Source of the DNA: an uncultured Bacilli bacterium
GTDB lineage: Bacteria; Bacillota_I; Bacilli_A; RF39; UBA660
Assembly: GCA_934141535.1 (NCBI GenBank)
Contig: CAKPCH010000007.1
Span: 9,344 to 73,343, forward strand
DNA: 64,000 nt
Reading direction: 5' to 3'
Each line of letters begins with the position of its first letter. Positions within the stretch are counted from its first letter, which is position 1. Positions 16,845 to 25,217 of this stretch are shown here, piece after piece. The notes under the pieces are model-generated. The model saw only the letters and a program-made list of their open reading frames with translations. It was not told the origin of the DNA and made no database searches. Position numbers and translations under genes: made by a program.

Positions 16845-18023
16845 ATGAAGGATAATGATGTAAAAGAAGCAGAAATAGTAAATGAAAAAGAAAGTAAAAA
16901 AGAAAATTCAAATAATACAAGTAATAATTTAAAAGAGTTTTTAAATTCTAAAGTATTTTATACATTGTGTGCTTTTATACTTGGAGCACTCATTATGCAT
17001 TTTTTAATGTTACCAGTACAGAATAATAGTGTTAAGAATGTATCAAATACTAATTATAAGACAACTACTGTAGAAGAAGAAAGTGATTTAAAGAATGCTA
17101 TTAAAAATGTATATGATTCTACTGTTTATATAGAAGTTAGTGGTAATTATGGTGGAGCAACTGGATCAGGATTTGTTTATAAAGCAGATGATGATTATGG
17201 ATATATATTAACTAATTATCATGTTATAGAAAATGGTGATGAGTATAAAGTAACTTTTACTGATAAGAGTGAAGTAGAGGCTACTTTAGTAGGTGGAGAT
17301 TCTTATTATGATATTGCTATATTAAAGGTAAGTAGGGATGCTATTAAAAGTGTTGCTGTTACTGGAGATTCTTCAACATTAGAACTTGGTGATACAGTAT
17401 TTACTGTAGGTTCTCCTCTTGGAAAAGAATATATGGGTACAATTACAAAAGGAATTGTATCTGGAACTAATAGGACAGTTTCTGTATCATTAAGTAGTGG
17501 TTCATATTTAATGGAAGTTATACAAATAGATGCTTCAATTAATAGTGGTAATAGTGGTGGAGCTTTATGTAATATTAAAGGTGAAGTTATTGGTATTACA
17601 TCATCTAAGTTAGTTGGTAGTGGTGTAGAAGGTATGGGATTTGCTATACCAATTAAATCAGTAATGGATATAATAGATAACATAGAATCTGGAAAAGAAA
17701 TTGTAAGACCATATTTAGGAGTTCAATTAGTAGATATTTCAAATACTTTTGCACTTCAATACTACTATAATATAAGAATTGGTAAAGATGTAACATTTGG
17801 TGCTGTTTTAAGTTCAGTAGAAGATAATAAACCAGCAAGTAATGCAGGACTTAAAGTAGGTGATGTTATAGTTGAAGTTGATGGTGAAAAGGTTGAAGAT
17901 GTATCACACTTTAAATATATTTTATATAAACATAATGTAGGTGATAGTATTTCTGTTAAGTATTATAGAAATAACTCTATAGAAGAAACTACAATAAATT
18001 TAAGTGAAGCTATTAATAAATAG
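16845..18023 (+). CDS. htrA: HtrA/DegP-type membrane-anchored serine protease
   Basis: 392 residues: charged cytoplasmic N-terminus, one membrane anchor (about 42-60), trypsin-like S1C protease domain, and one C-terminal PDZ domain. The catalytic triad is visible as His in LTNYHVIEN, Asp in YYDIAILKV and Ser in NSGNSGGALC. The PDZ begins near GAVLSSVEDNKPASNAGLKVGDVI. Family members degrade misfolded extracytoplasmic proteins. It is monocistronic with Shine-Dalgarno TTAGGAG. Confidence 0.93.
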   Translation: MKDNDVKEAEIVNEKESKKENSNNTSNNLKEFLNSKVFYTLCAFILGALIMHFLMLPVQNNSVKNVSNTNYKTTTVEEESDLKNAIKNVYDSTVYIEVSGNYGGATGSGFVYKADDDYGYILTNYHVIENGDEYKVTFTDKSEVEATLVGGDSYYDIAILKVSRDAIKSVAVTGDSSTLELGDTVFTVGSPLGKEYMGTITKGIVSGTNRTVSVSLSSGSYLMEVIQIDASINSGNSGGALCNIKGEVIGITSSKLVGSGVEGMGFAIPIKSVMDIIDNIESGKEIVRPYLGVQLVDISNTFALQYYYNIRIGKDVTFGAVLSSVEDNKPASNAGLKVGDVIVEVDGEKVEDVSHFKYILYKHNVGDSISVKYYRNNSIEETTINLSEAINK

Positions 18024-18036
18024 CTTCTTTTCTTTT
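18006..18036 (+). terminator. Terminator overlapping the htrA stop
   Basis: Perfect stem GAAGCTATT/AATAGCTTC with loop AATA and a T-rich tail; the TAG stop lies in the right arm. Confidence 0.85.
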
Positions 18037-18082
18037 AAACACCAAGTATATTTTTATTCATAAAATATATTGAGGTGAATTT

Positions 18083-19417
18083 ATGAATATAAAAATAGAT
18101 TCAAGAAAAGTAGAAAAGGGAGATACTTTTGTAGCACTCAAAGGAATAAATCATGATGGAAATGATTATATAGAAGAAGCAATTAAAAATGGCGCTACAA
18201 CTATAATAGCAACTAAGGGTGAATATAGTGTTAATACTATAATAGTAAAAGATACTTTAGAATATTTAACAGAATATTTAGAAAATAATTATTATGATGA
18301 AATAAAAGATATTAAATTAATAGGTATGACAGGTACTAATGGAAAAACTACAACATGCTTTTTAATTTATCAAGCACTCAATAAATTAAATATTCCTTGT
18401 GCATATATAGGTACAATAGGATTTTATTTAGATAATGAAGTTAAAGAATTAAACAATACTACACCAAATATATATGAGTTATATAATATGTTGTTATTAT
18501 GCGCTAAAAAGAATATAAAATATGTAGTTATGGAAGTAAGTAGTCAAGGTATAGCTATGGGAAGAATTAAAACACTTATATTTGATTATGTTATATTTTC
18601 TAATCTTACACAAGATCACTTAGATTATCATAAAAATATGAAAGATTATGCACTTGCTAAACAGGGTTTATTTAGGCAAACAAATAATAGTGTTGCTATA
18701 GTAAATAATGATGATTCATATAAAGATTATTTTCTATTAGATAATAAAAATATAACTTATGGAAAAGAAAAAAGTGATTATATTATTAAAGATATAAACT
18801 CTACTTTAGATGGAACTTATTTTAAACTTAATGATGAAGAATATTTTACAAAATTAATAGGTGAATATAATGTTTATAATATAACTATAGTTATAATACT
18901 ATTAAAGACAATGGGGTATAATAATATTAGCAATTTAATAAAAGAACTTCTTCCTCCTGTTGGAAGAATGGATATAGTAAAATATAACAATAATTATATA
19001 GTAATAGATTATGCACATACACCAGATGCTGTAAAAAAAATAATATCTAATGTATCTAAATTAGAGCACAATAAAATAATTACTATGGTAGGATGTGGTG
19101 GTAATAGAGATAAAACTAAAAGACCTATAATGGGTAATATAGCAACCACTTATTCAGACTATGTTATATTTACAAGTGATAATCCAAGATTTGAAAATAA
19201 AAGAAAAATATTAAAAGATATAGTATGTAAACTTGACAACAATAATTATAAAATTGTTGTCAATAGAAAAAAAGCAATTAAAAAATGTATACAAATGTTA
19301 ACAAAAAATGATATACTATTGTTACTAGGAAAAGGACATGAAGATTATCAAATTATAAAAGATAAAAAAATTCCTTTTAGTGATAAAGAAGTTGTATTAA
19401 AAACTATAAGGAGATGA
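18083..19417 (+). CDS. murE: UDP-MurNAc-tripeptide synthetase MurE (meso-DAP type)
   Basis: A 444-residue Mur ligase adding the third residue to UDP-MurNAc-L-Ala-D-Glu. The N-terminal substrate domain begins IDSRKVEKGDTFVALKG; ATP P-loop GMTGTNGKTTT is near residue 90; VMEVSSQGI and SNLTQDHLDYH follow; the C-terminal domain has TSDNPRFE. DNPR is the motif associated with meso-diaminopimelate specificity rather than lysine, implying a DAP wall. It is about 40 residues shorter than E. coli MurE, mainly at the N-terminus. It precedes mraY by 4 bases; murF and division genes are not adjacent. Confidence 0.93.
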   Translation: MNIKIDSRKVEKGDTFVALKGINHDGNDYIEEAIKNGATTIIATKGEYSVNTIIVKDTLEYLTEYLENNYYDEIKDIKLIGMTGTNGKTTTCFLIYQALNKLNIPCAYIGTIGFYLDNEVKELNNTTPNIYELYNMLLLCAKKNIKYVVMEVSSQGIAMGRIKTLIFDYVIFSNLTQDHLDYHKNMKDYALAKQGLFRQTNNSVAIVNNDDSYKDYFLLDNKNITYGKEKSDYIIKDINSTLDGTYFKLNDEEYFTKLIGEYNVYNITIVIILLKTMGYNNISNLIKELLPPVGRMDIVKYNNNYIVIDYAHTPDAVKKIISNVSKLEHNKIITMVGCGGNRDKTKRPIMGNIATTYSDYVIFTSDNPRFENKRKILKDIVCKLDNNNYKIVVNRKKAIKKCIQMLTKNDILLLLGKGHEDYQIIKDKKIPFSDKEVVLKTIRR

Positions 19418-19421
19418 GTTA

Positions 19422-20414
19422 ATGTATCAACTAACTAAAGGAGTACTTGCTATAATGATAGGATTTATTATATCAATTATAACAGGAGTTATATTAGTAC
19501 CTTTATTAAAAAAAATAAAAGCAAATCAAACTCTTAGTACTTATGTATTTAAAAGACATAAAGAAAAAGAGGGGACTCCTACAATGGGAGGATTAATATT
19601 TATAATACCTACTGTATTATCAATTATAATACTTCTTTTGTGGAATAAGATAGAGTTTTCTTCTAATTTATTTATAGTTTTATTTGTATTTTTAGCATAT
19701 GCAGCATTAGGATTTATAGATGACTATTTAATAATTAAAAGACATAATAACGAAGGACTTACTGAGTTTCAAAAGTTAGTTGGTCAAATTATAATAGCAC
19801 TCATTTTCTTCTTTATATATATGAAGAGTGGTGCTAAATCGACAATAGAAATTTATACATTTAATATAGAAATAGATTTAGGTTGGTTCTATGGAATATT
19901 CTTACTATTTATGTTAGTTGCTAGTTCAAATGCAGTAAATATAACTGATGGTTTGGATGGACTTGCTGGAGGATTATCTTTAATAGCATTTTTAACTTTT
20001 GCACTTATAAGTGCTAATTCACCAGCTATAGAAGGAACTTCTGATATTGCAGTTTTCTGCTTTGTGCTTGTAGGATCTCTTTTAGGATTCTTGGCATTTA
20101 ATTCAAGGCCAGCTAAAGTATTTATGGGAGATACCGGTTCTTTAGCACTTGGTGCTACACTTGCTACTATAGCAATTATTACAAAGCATGAATTAACATT
20201 TATAGTTGTAGCAGGCGTATTTATATTTGAAACATTAGTTTCATTAATACAAATAATAAGTATGGTATACTTTCATAAAAAAGTATTCCTTATGACGCCT
20301 TTTCATCATCATCTAGAAAAACTTGGTTGGAATGAACGTGATATAGTAGTAGTATTTTGGTGTGTAGGATTACTTTTAAGTATGGCAGCAATAGTATTTG
20401 GGGTATGGTATTAA
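19422..20414 (+). CDS. mraY: Phospho-MurNAc-pentapeptide transferase MraY
   Basis: A 330-residue, about ten-pass membrane enzyme that transfers phospho-MurNAc-pentapeptide to undecaprenyl phosphate, giving lipid I. Landmarks: KEGTPTMGGLIF, FIDDYLIIKR (Asp pair), NITDGLDGLAGG, FMGDTGSLALG and TPFHHHLEKLGW (the His cluster). It follows murE with Shine-Dalgarno AAGGAGATGAG. A hairpin terminator overlaps the stop. Confidence 0.96.
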   Translation: MYQLTKGVLAIMIGFIISIITGVILVPLLKKIKANQTLSTYVFKRHKEKEGTPTMGGLIFIIPTVLSIIILLLWNKIEFSSNLFIVLFVFLAYAALGFIDDYLIIKRHNNEGLTEFQKLVGQIIIALIFFFIYMKSGAKSTIEIYTFNIEIDLGWFYGIFLLFMLVASSNAVNITDGLDGLAGGLSLIAFLTFALISANSPAIEGTSDIAVFCFVLVGSLLGFLAFNSRPAKVFMGDTGSLALGATLATIAIITKHELTFIVVAGVFIFETLVSLIQIISMVYFHKKVFLMTPFHHHLEKLGWNERDIVVVFWCVGLLLSMAAIVFGVWY

Positions 20415-20428
20415 CCATATCTTTTTAT
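20404..20428 (+). terminator. Terminator overlapping the mraY stop
   Basis: TATGGT-ATTA-ACCATA hairpin followed by CTTTTT; the TAA stop is in the loop/right arm. Confidence 0.7.
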
Positions 20429-20464
20429 ATATTTTAAAAAAATAATAATATTTCATATAAATTA

Positions 20465-20560
20465 CACAAAGTAGGAGTATAGTTATATGTGCAAGCAAAA
20501 GATGAGCTTGCAACAAACACTCCTTACTACACTAAAAGCAGACAATAGTCTGCTTTTATC
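20465..20560 (+). ncRNA. Candidate structured small RNA with terminator
   Basis: Outer stem GTAGGAGT (20471-20478) pairs with ACTCCTTAC (20519-20527, one bulge). It encloses a perfect hairpin TGCAAGC/GCTTGCA (20490-20512) with loop AAAAGATGA. A perfect 10-bp terminator AAAAGCAGAC/GTCTGCTTTT (20534-20557) follows. A TATAAA at 20456-20461 could be the -10. It does not match an RNA family I recognise. A 61-codon ORF starting at 20487 runs through the terminator and antisense to the next gene, so a coding role is unlikely. Confidence 0.5.
20534..20557. terminator. Bidirectional terminator
   Basis: AAAAGCAGAC-AATA-GTCTGCTTTT is symmetric with A and T tracts on both sides, so it can end the candidate RNA on the plus strand and the minus-strand gene at 20562. 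Confidence 0.8.
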
Positions 20561-20561
20561 G

Positions 20562-20942
20562 TTATATTATAGGATTTTCTACATCAGCAACATTTTCAAC
20601 TCCAGAAAGAGTTACTACATAAAGTGCAATAGCAGCAGATGTGATAGTAAAAACAGAAGCCCATATTTGTAATCTATAAGGCTTTAAATCTTCATCTTCT
20701 TCTTTAGATATAGTATATAAAACATAATTTATATATAAGAATATAAGTGCTAATATAAGAATTAAAATTCTATTTGCTAAAGTTAAATAATAAGATTGTT
20801 TTGAATTTAAAAAAGTTTTTTTATTTTCAGTTTCTAATTTTTGATTATATGTAGTTATTATTGAAATAACTGAAGAAATAAGTGCTAAAAAAAGAGCAAT
20901 TACTTGAATATTAATAGCATCTATTTCTTGTTTACTTTTCAT
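20562..20942 (-). CDS. Small membrane protein of unknown function, 126 aa
   Basis: Three predicted membrane segments (about 10-30, 57-78 and 90-112) separated by short polar loops; acidic EEDEDLK loop between the second and third. The minus-strand Shine-Dalgarno GGTGAT lies just before the ATG. It lies downstream of the metallophosphoesterase gene on the same strand, 46 bases apart, and is probably co-transcribed with it. No family recognised. Confidence 0.65.
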   Translation of the reverse strand: MKSKQEIDAINIQVIALFLALISSVISIITTYNQKLETENKKTFLNSKQSYYLTLANRILILILALIFLYINYVLYTISKEEDEDLKPYRLQIWASVFTITSAAIALYVVTLSGVENVADVENPII

Positions 20943-20988
20943 ATAATCACCATTAAATTATATGAAAAAATAGTACATATAATATATA

Positions 20989-21837
20989 CTATTTATTTCT
21001 TAATCTATAAAAATTAATAGATGGTGGATTTAAAAACCTTAATTTATATTTACCAGTTCCAAGACCACTAGATATATATAGTTCTGTATTATCTAAATTA
21101 TAATAATCATCAAAATATTTACTAGAATATTTTTTCTTTATAATACCATTAATAAAAGGTAATACAATTTCTCCTTTATGAGAATGACCAGCTAAAATTA
21201 AATTAAATTTATTATAATTTATATCATCAATAAAATCTGGTTCATGTAAAACTAATATAGAATATTTATAATCAATATTTATTTTAGAATATATTTCATT
21301 CATAGTACTTTTTATATGATTATTCTTATAATTAGAACTTATACCAACTAATAATATAGGATCAAGTCCTTCATTATATATAAAATCAAAATTATCATTT
21401 AAATTAATAAAATCACTATTTTCAATTACATAATTCCATTTATCAAGATTATCTTCTTCACCAATAATAGCATATTTACCTATATTATAATTAATATTTT
21501 TAAGTATATTAACTAAATCTTCATAGTCACTTTTAGAATATTTTATATTACTATCAAATAAGTCGCCTGATAATATAACAATATCTGGTTTAAGTAAATT
21601 TATTTTTTTAACCACTTTATTTAAGTATTTTTTATCATTTATACTTTTATAATGAATATCACTTATTTGAACTATTTTTAATCCATAAAAGTTACTAGGT
21701 ATATTAGAATTTACTACAGGGTATTCTTTTATATTAAATAGATTTGTTTCTATATATCTACTATATAAAAAGAAAAGTGTACAAATAATAATGATAAATA
21801 TTAATACTTTTACCCATTTTCTTAACCTAATATGCAT
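20989..21837 (-). CDS. Membrane-anchored calcineurin-like metallophosphoesterase
   Basis: About 282 residues with an N-terminal membrane segment (about 8-28) and a metallophosphoesterase core: VQISDIHY (D-x-H), ILSGDLFDS (GD), IGEEDN where GNHD is usual, and LAGHSHKGE (GH-x-H). This resembles YkuE/YaeI-type envelope phosphoesterases, some of which act on lipids. The GNHE/D motif is altered to GEEDN, which removes the usual Asn-His pair and could weaken activity. The start at 21837 follows GGTGATG; an ATG 24 bases upstream lies before that Shine-Dalgarno. Promoter TTGTTT-17-TATAAT is seen on the minus strand. Confidence 0.8.
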   Translation of the reverse strand: MHIRLRKWVKVLIFIIIICTLFFLYSRYIETNLFNIKEYPVVNSNIPSNFYGLKIVQISDIHYKSINDKKYLNKVVKKINLLKPDIVILSGDLFDSNIKYSKSDYEDLVNILKNINYNIGKYAIIGEEDNLDKWNYVIENSDFINLNDNFDFIYNEGLDPILLVGISSNYKNNHIKSTMNEIYSKINIDYKYSILVLHEPDFIDDINYNKFNLILAGHSHKGEIVLPFINGIIKKKYSSKYFDDYYNLDNTELYISSGLGTGKYKLRFLNPPSINFYRLRNK

Positions 21838-21881
21838 ATCATCACCATTATTATTATACAATAAAAGATTAATAAAAACAA

Positions 21882-21927
21882 TTGAATTATTTTATAATAT
21901 AATATATAATTAACATGGTGTTGATAT
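21882..21927 (+). promoter_or_regulatory. Surface gene C promoter
   Basis: TTGAAT (21882-21887), 17 bp, TATAAT (21905-21910), then GGTG (21917) and ATG 21928. It is divergent from the metallophosphoesterase promoter, whose -10 is ATTATA (21852-21857) read on the minus strand. Confidence 0.7.
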
Positions 21928-23442
21928 ATGAGAATAAATAATAAAGGGCTTGCTATTTCATCAATTATGTATTTAATATTAGTCTTAGCTTTAATACTTA
22001 TGGTTACTACTTTAGCACTTTTAAGTAGTAGAAAACTTATATTAGATAAGATGAAAAAAGAAGTTTCTAGTAGTATAAATAATGAGAAATATAAAAGATA
22101 TTATAATGGTGAAGTTGTATATTTTGATGTAGATACAGGTGGTATATGTTCAAATTATACTGAGTCTCAAAGTAATACTGGAGTAAAGTCAGGGTGTATG
22201 AAATTTTATGCATTTAATGATTTTGAAAATGATACTGTTAACTTAATACTAGATCATAACACATCATCAGGTATGATTTGGAATTCAGATCCTAATTCAA
22301 CAATAGGTCCAAATGATGTATTAAATCAGTTAAAGACTGATACATCATCTTGGAAAGGAACAAATACACCAGCTAATTATCCAATAATTTTAACAACAAC
22401 TAGTAAAGAAAAAATAAATACTACAGTAGATTATACTGGGTATAAAGCAAGGCTTATAACTGCTAAAGAAATAGCACAAATAGTAGGTTATAGATCTTTT
22501 AATGAGGTTACATCAACTAAATTTTATTATTTAGATTCAAAAACTAGTACACCTAGTTCTACTTGTAAATATGATTCAAGTACTAAAACAAGTGTAACAA
22601 CAGGTTGTAATTATGGATGGTTAAATGATAGAACAGGTACATCATGTAAAAATTATGGATGTTTAAATAATTCAGATGTGGCGACTACTGGATATTGGAC
22701 AGCAACTCCAAGTCCAAATTATAGTGGAAACGCATGGAATTTGGAACAATCTGCATATATGGATACTCCAGTTTCTTTAGCAACTTCTGGAGTACGTCCA
22801 GTAATAGAAGTATCTAAGAGTAGACTTGTTACAAAAACTATATGTAAAGCAGTAAAAGAAGCAACAACAGGTAGTGTTCCAAAAGGAAACTATACTTTAG
22901 GTGATGAATATACGTGTGATGTAGGAGATAGTTACACAAATACATTCTTTGTATTAGAAAATAAAGGAGATACAGTAAGTTTAATTATGAAAGAAAACTT
23001 TGTTGATTCTTATGTATCAAAAACAATAAGATGGTGTACAGATGGAACAAATAATAATACTACTTGTAAAAATATAACTTCAAAAGGAAGTAGTGCTCCA
23101 ACTGGAGCAGATTACTTAGGACATATAGAGGGTATATTTAATAATCCAGGAGTTAAGGTAAGTTTTCCAAGTGCTAACCAAATAGCAAATGTCGCAGGTA
23201 AAACATTTAATTATCAAACTCTTTCTGGGATATTTCCAGTATGGTTATATGATTATGCAGCTAGATCAACCAATCAAGTATCAGGAGTTTGGGGTTATTT
23301 AACAACAACACCTGATATTAGTACTTCTAATAATGCATGGGCTGTTAGTGATAGTAATGCTTTATCTACTATTGGTACATATGATTCAATAACACTTGGC
23401 TTACGTCCAGTAATAACAATATCTAAATATAAAATGTCTTAA
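21928..23442 (+). CDS. Surface protein C: hydrophobic anchor with two tandem tip modules
   Basis: 504 residues. The N-terminus NKGLAISSIMYLILVLALIL then LSSRKLILDKMKKEV resembles a pilin-like or other membrane anchor but lacks the Glu of a type IV prepilin. Two C-terminal modules follow: the first ends GYWTATPSPNYSGNAW...GVRPVIEVSKS (about residue 300) and the second, starting KTICKAVKEATTGSVPKG, ends LRPVITISKY. The second is the same type as in proteins A, B and D (GDEYTCDVGDSYTNTFFVLEN is shared almost exactly). Cys-rich loops in the first module (CKYDSS, GCNYGW, CKNYGC) may form disulfides. Extracellular display is inferred. Confidence 0.7.
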   Translation: MRINNKGLAISSIMYLILVLALILMVTTLALLSSRKLILDKMKKEVSSSINNEKYKRYYNGEVVYFDVDTGGICSNYTESQSNTGVKSGCMKFYAFNDFENDTVNLILDHNTSSGMIWNSDPNSTIGPNDVLNQLKTDTSSWKGTNTPANYPIILTTTSKEKINTTVDYTGYKARLITAKEIAQIVGYRSFNEVTSTKFYYLDSKTSTPSSTCKYDSSTKTSVTTGCNYGWLNDRTGTSCKNYGCLNNSDVATTGYWTATPSPNYSGNAWNLEQSAYMDTPVSLATSGVRPVIEVSKSRLVTKTICKAVKEATTGSVPKGNYTLGDEYTCDVGDSYTNTFFVLENKGDTVSLIMKENFVDSYVSKTIRWCTDGTNNNTTCKNITSKGSSAPTGADYLGHIEGIFNNPGVKVSFPSANQIANVAGKTFNYQTLSGIFPVWLYDYAARSTNQVSGVWGYLTTTPDISTSNNAWAVSDSNALSTIGTYDSITLGLRPVITISKYKMS

Positions 23443-23452
23443 TTATAAATAG

Positions 23453-23477
23453 AGTGGAATAAATTTTCCACTTTTTA
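23453..23477 (+). terminator. Terminator after surface gene C
   Basis: AGTGGAA/TTTCCACT stem followed by TTTTTA. Confidence 0.8.
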
Positions 23478-23536
23478 TATATAGAAAAAAACATATAAAC
23501 ATGGTATAATGTTCATATAGCGTAGGTGATTGTAGT

Positions 23537-24232
23537 ATGATATTTTTTAAGTATTTATTTATATTTTGTCTATTTTCAGTAGTAGGTTGGATACTAGAAC
23601 TTACTTATAGAAGTATAACTAATAAAAAATTTGTAAATCCAGGATTTATGAGTGGGTGTGTTGTACCAATTTATGGATTTGGATCTGTTATAATGTATTT
23701 ACTTTGTAATTTATTTAGTTCAATAAATTCAAACTATAAAATAATTATTATATTTATTTTATCAGTAATATTATTAACAGCCCTTGAATTTTTATCAGGC
23801 TTTATATTACTAAAATATTTTAATTTAAGACTATGGGATTATTCTAAGTGCAAATACAATTATAAAGGTTTTATATGTATTGAGTTTTCAATGATATGGG
23901 GACTTTTAGCACTCCTTTTCTACTTATTTATTTATCCTTATATAGGAAATATTGCTACTAACTTTATAAATAATCCAACAAACTTATTTTTACTTGGAAT
24001 ATTTATGGGTATATTCTTTGTTGATTTAGGAGTATCTATAGGACTTCTTAATAAATTAAATAAATATGCTAAAATAATAAGTGCTACAGTAGATGTAGAA
24101 AGATTAAGACTTGATATAAGAAGAAAATTAAGAAAGGGTAAATTTATTAATGCAATTTATCCATATATATCTACTAATAAATTTTTAAGCGAAAGTATAA
24201 AAGAGGTAAAGAATGAAGATATTAAAAAATAA
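23537..24232 (+). CDS. CmpB-type putative ABC transporter membrane protein
   Basis: 231 residues with five or six membrane segments. FSVVGWILELTYRSI, FVNPGFMSGCVVPIYGFG and LWDYSKCKYNYKGFICIEFSMIWG are typical of the putative ABC-transporter type IV / CmpB family (PF06541-like), widespread in Bacillota and without a firm function. A TATAAT at 23505-23510 and Shine-Dalgarno AGGTGAT precede the ATG. It overlaps the next gene by 20 bases. Confidence 0.75.
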   Translation: MIFFKYLFIFCLFSVVGWILELTYRSITNKKFVNPGFMSGCVVPIYGFGSVIMYLLCNLFSSINSNYKIIIIFILSVILLTALEFLSGFILLKYFNLRLWDYSKCKYNYKGFICIEFSMIWGLLALLFYLFIYPYIGNIATNFINNPTNLFLLGIFMGIFFVDLGVSIGLLNKLNKYAKIISATVDVERLRLDIRRKLRKGKFINAIYPYISTNKFLSESIKEVKNEDIKK

Positions 24233-24557
24233 TATAGTAAAATATATTTTAATTATATTAATGATTTTAGTATATAGTTTATTATTCTTATACGATATAA
24301 TAAAGACAAATAAAATATATTTAATACCACTCGTATTTGAAATATTTATAATAATATTATCAATATTTAAATATAAGAAAAATAAAAAAATTAATTTAAA
24401 TATTGTATTTATAATAAAAGAAATTATCTTGTTAATAACACTTTCCTTAGGATTTTTTAATAATCATGTAATGATTAATGAAATATTAATTAAATCTTTA
24501 ATAACACTTACTATAATATTTCAAGTTTTAACATTCTTAAAATTTAATAAAGACTAA
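24213..24557 (+). CDS. Small membrane protein, 114 aa
   Basis: Four predicted membrane helices with short Lys/Asn-rich loops; no recognised family. Shine-Dalgarno GAGGTAAAG lies inside the end of the preceding gene and the two overlap, so it is probably co-expressed with the CmpB-like protein. Confidence 0.65.
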   Translation: MKILKNNIVKYILIILMILVYSLLFLYDIIKTNKIYLIPLVFEIFIIILSIFKYKKNKKINLNIVFIIKEIILLITLSLGFFNNHVMINEILIKSLITLTIIFQVLTFLKFNKD

Positions 24558-24579
24558 AATATGAATCAGGGGTATATTT

Positions 24580-25215
24580 ATGAATTACATAATAGATGGA
24601 GTAAGTTACGAAGTAGTAATAACTAAAAAAAATAATAAAAATTTATATATTAGATTTAAAGAAGATAAAAAAATATATGTCACTTGTAATTATTTTGCTA
24701 CCAATAATGGAATTAAAAAAGTGTTAGATAATAATATTAACGCTTTACGAAAAATGATAAAACATGTAAATAGTAGAGAAAATAAATCTAATTCATTTTA
24801 CTATTTAGGTAAGTGCTATGATATAATAATAGATGAGAATATTAATGACGTATGTATTAGAGATAATACTATAACAGCACCTTCAAAAACCTCTTTAAAT
24901 AAGTGGTATAAGAATGAAATAATAAGAATATTTGATGAGAGATATGTTATAGTGTTTAATAAGTTTTATGAAAATATAAAGTCACCAATATTAAAAATAA
25001 GAACCATGAAAACACGTTGGGGAGTTTATAATAGAAAAAATCATACAATAACTCTAAATTCAAAATTAATAGAATTTGATATAGAAAAAATAGATTATGT
25101 AATAGTACATGAGTTATCACATATAATTCATTTTGATCATTCAAAAGAATTTTGGAACTTAGTAAGTAAATATTGTCCAAATTATAAAGCTATTAGAAAA
25201 GAGATGAGAGATTAA
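24580..25215 (+). CDS. YgjP-like zinc metallopeptidase
   Basis: 211 residues with the YgjP/DUF45-type motif IVHELSHIIHFDHSKEFW: HExxH supplies two zinc ligands and Glu the catalytic base, and the His of DHS is the likely third ligand. RTMKTRWGVYN (usually KSRWGSC) precedes it. Family members are soluble metal-dependent hydrolases, often next to nucleic-acid or restriction genes; here the neighbours are envelope genes. Shine-Dalgarno CAGGGG lies 8 bases before the ATG. Confidence 0.85.
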   Translation: MNYIIDGVSYEVVITKKNNKNLYIRFKEDKKIYVTCNYFATNNGIKKVLDNNINALRKMIKHVNSRENKSNSFYYLGKCYDIIIDENINDVCIRDNTITAPSKTSLNKWYKNEIIRIFDERYVIVFNKFYENIKSPILKIRTMKTRWGVYNRKNHTITLNSKLIEFDIEKIDYVIVHELSHIIHFDHSKEFWNLVSKYCPNYKAIRKEMRD

Positions 25216-25217
25216 AT

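Noticed and set aside
20487..20672. 61-codon plus-strand ORF after mraY
   Set aside because: It runs through a perfect terminator and then antisense to the 20562 gene; composition is not protein-like. The structured RNA reading is preferred.
23908..23914. AGCACTC words as CIRCE (HrcA) operators
   Set aside because: CIRCE needs TTAGCACTC-N9-GAGTGCTAA; only isolated half-sites inside genes are seen, none upstream of clpC.
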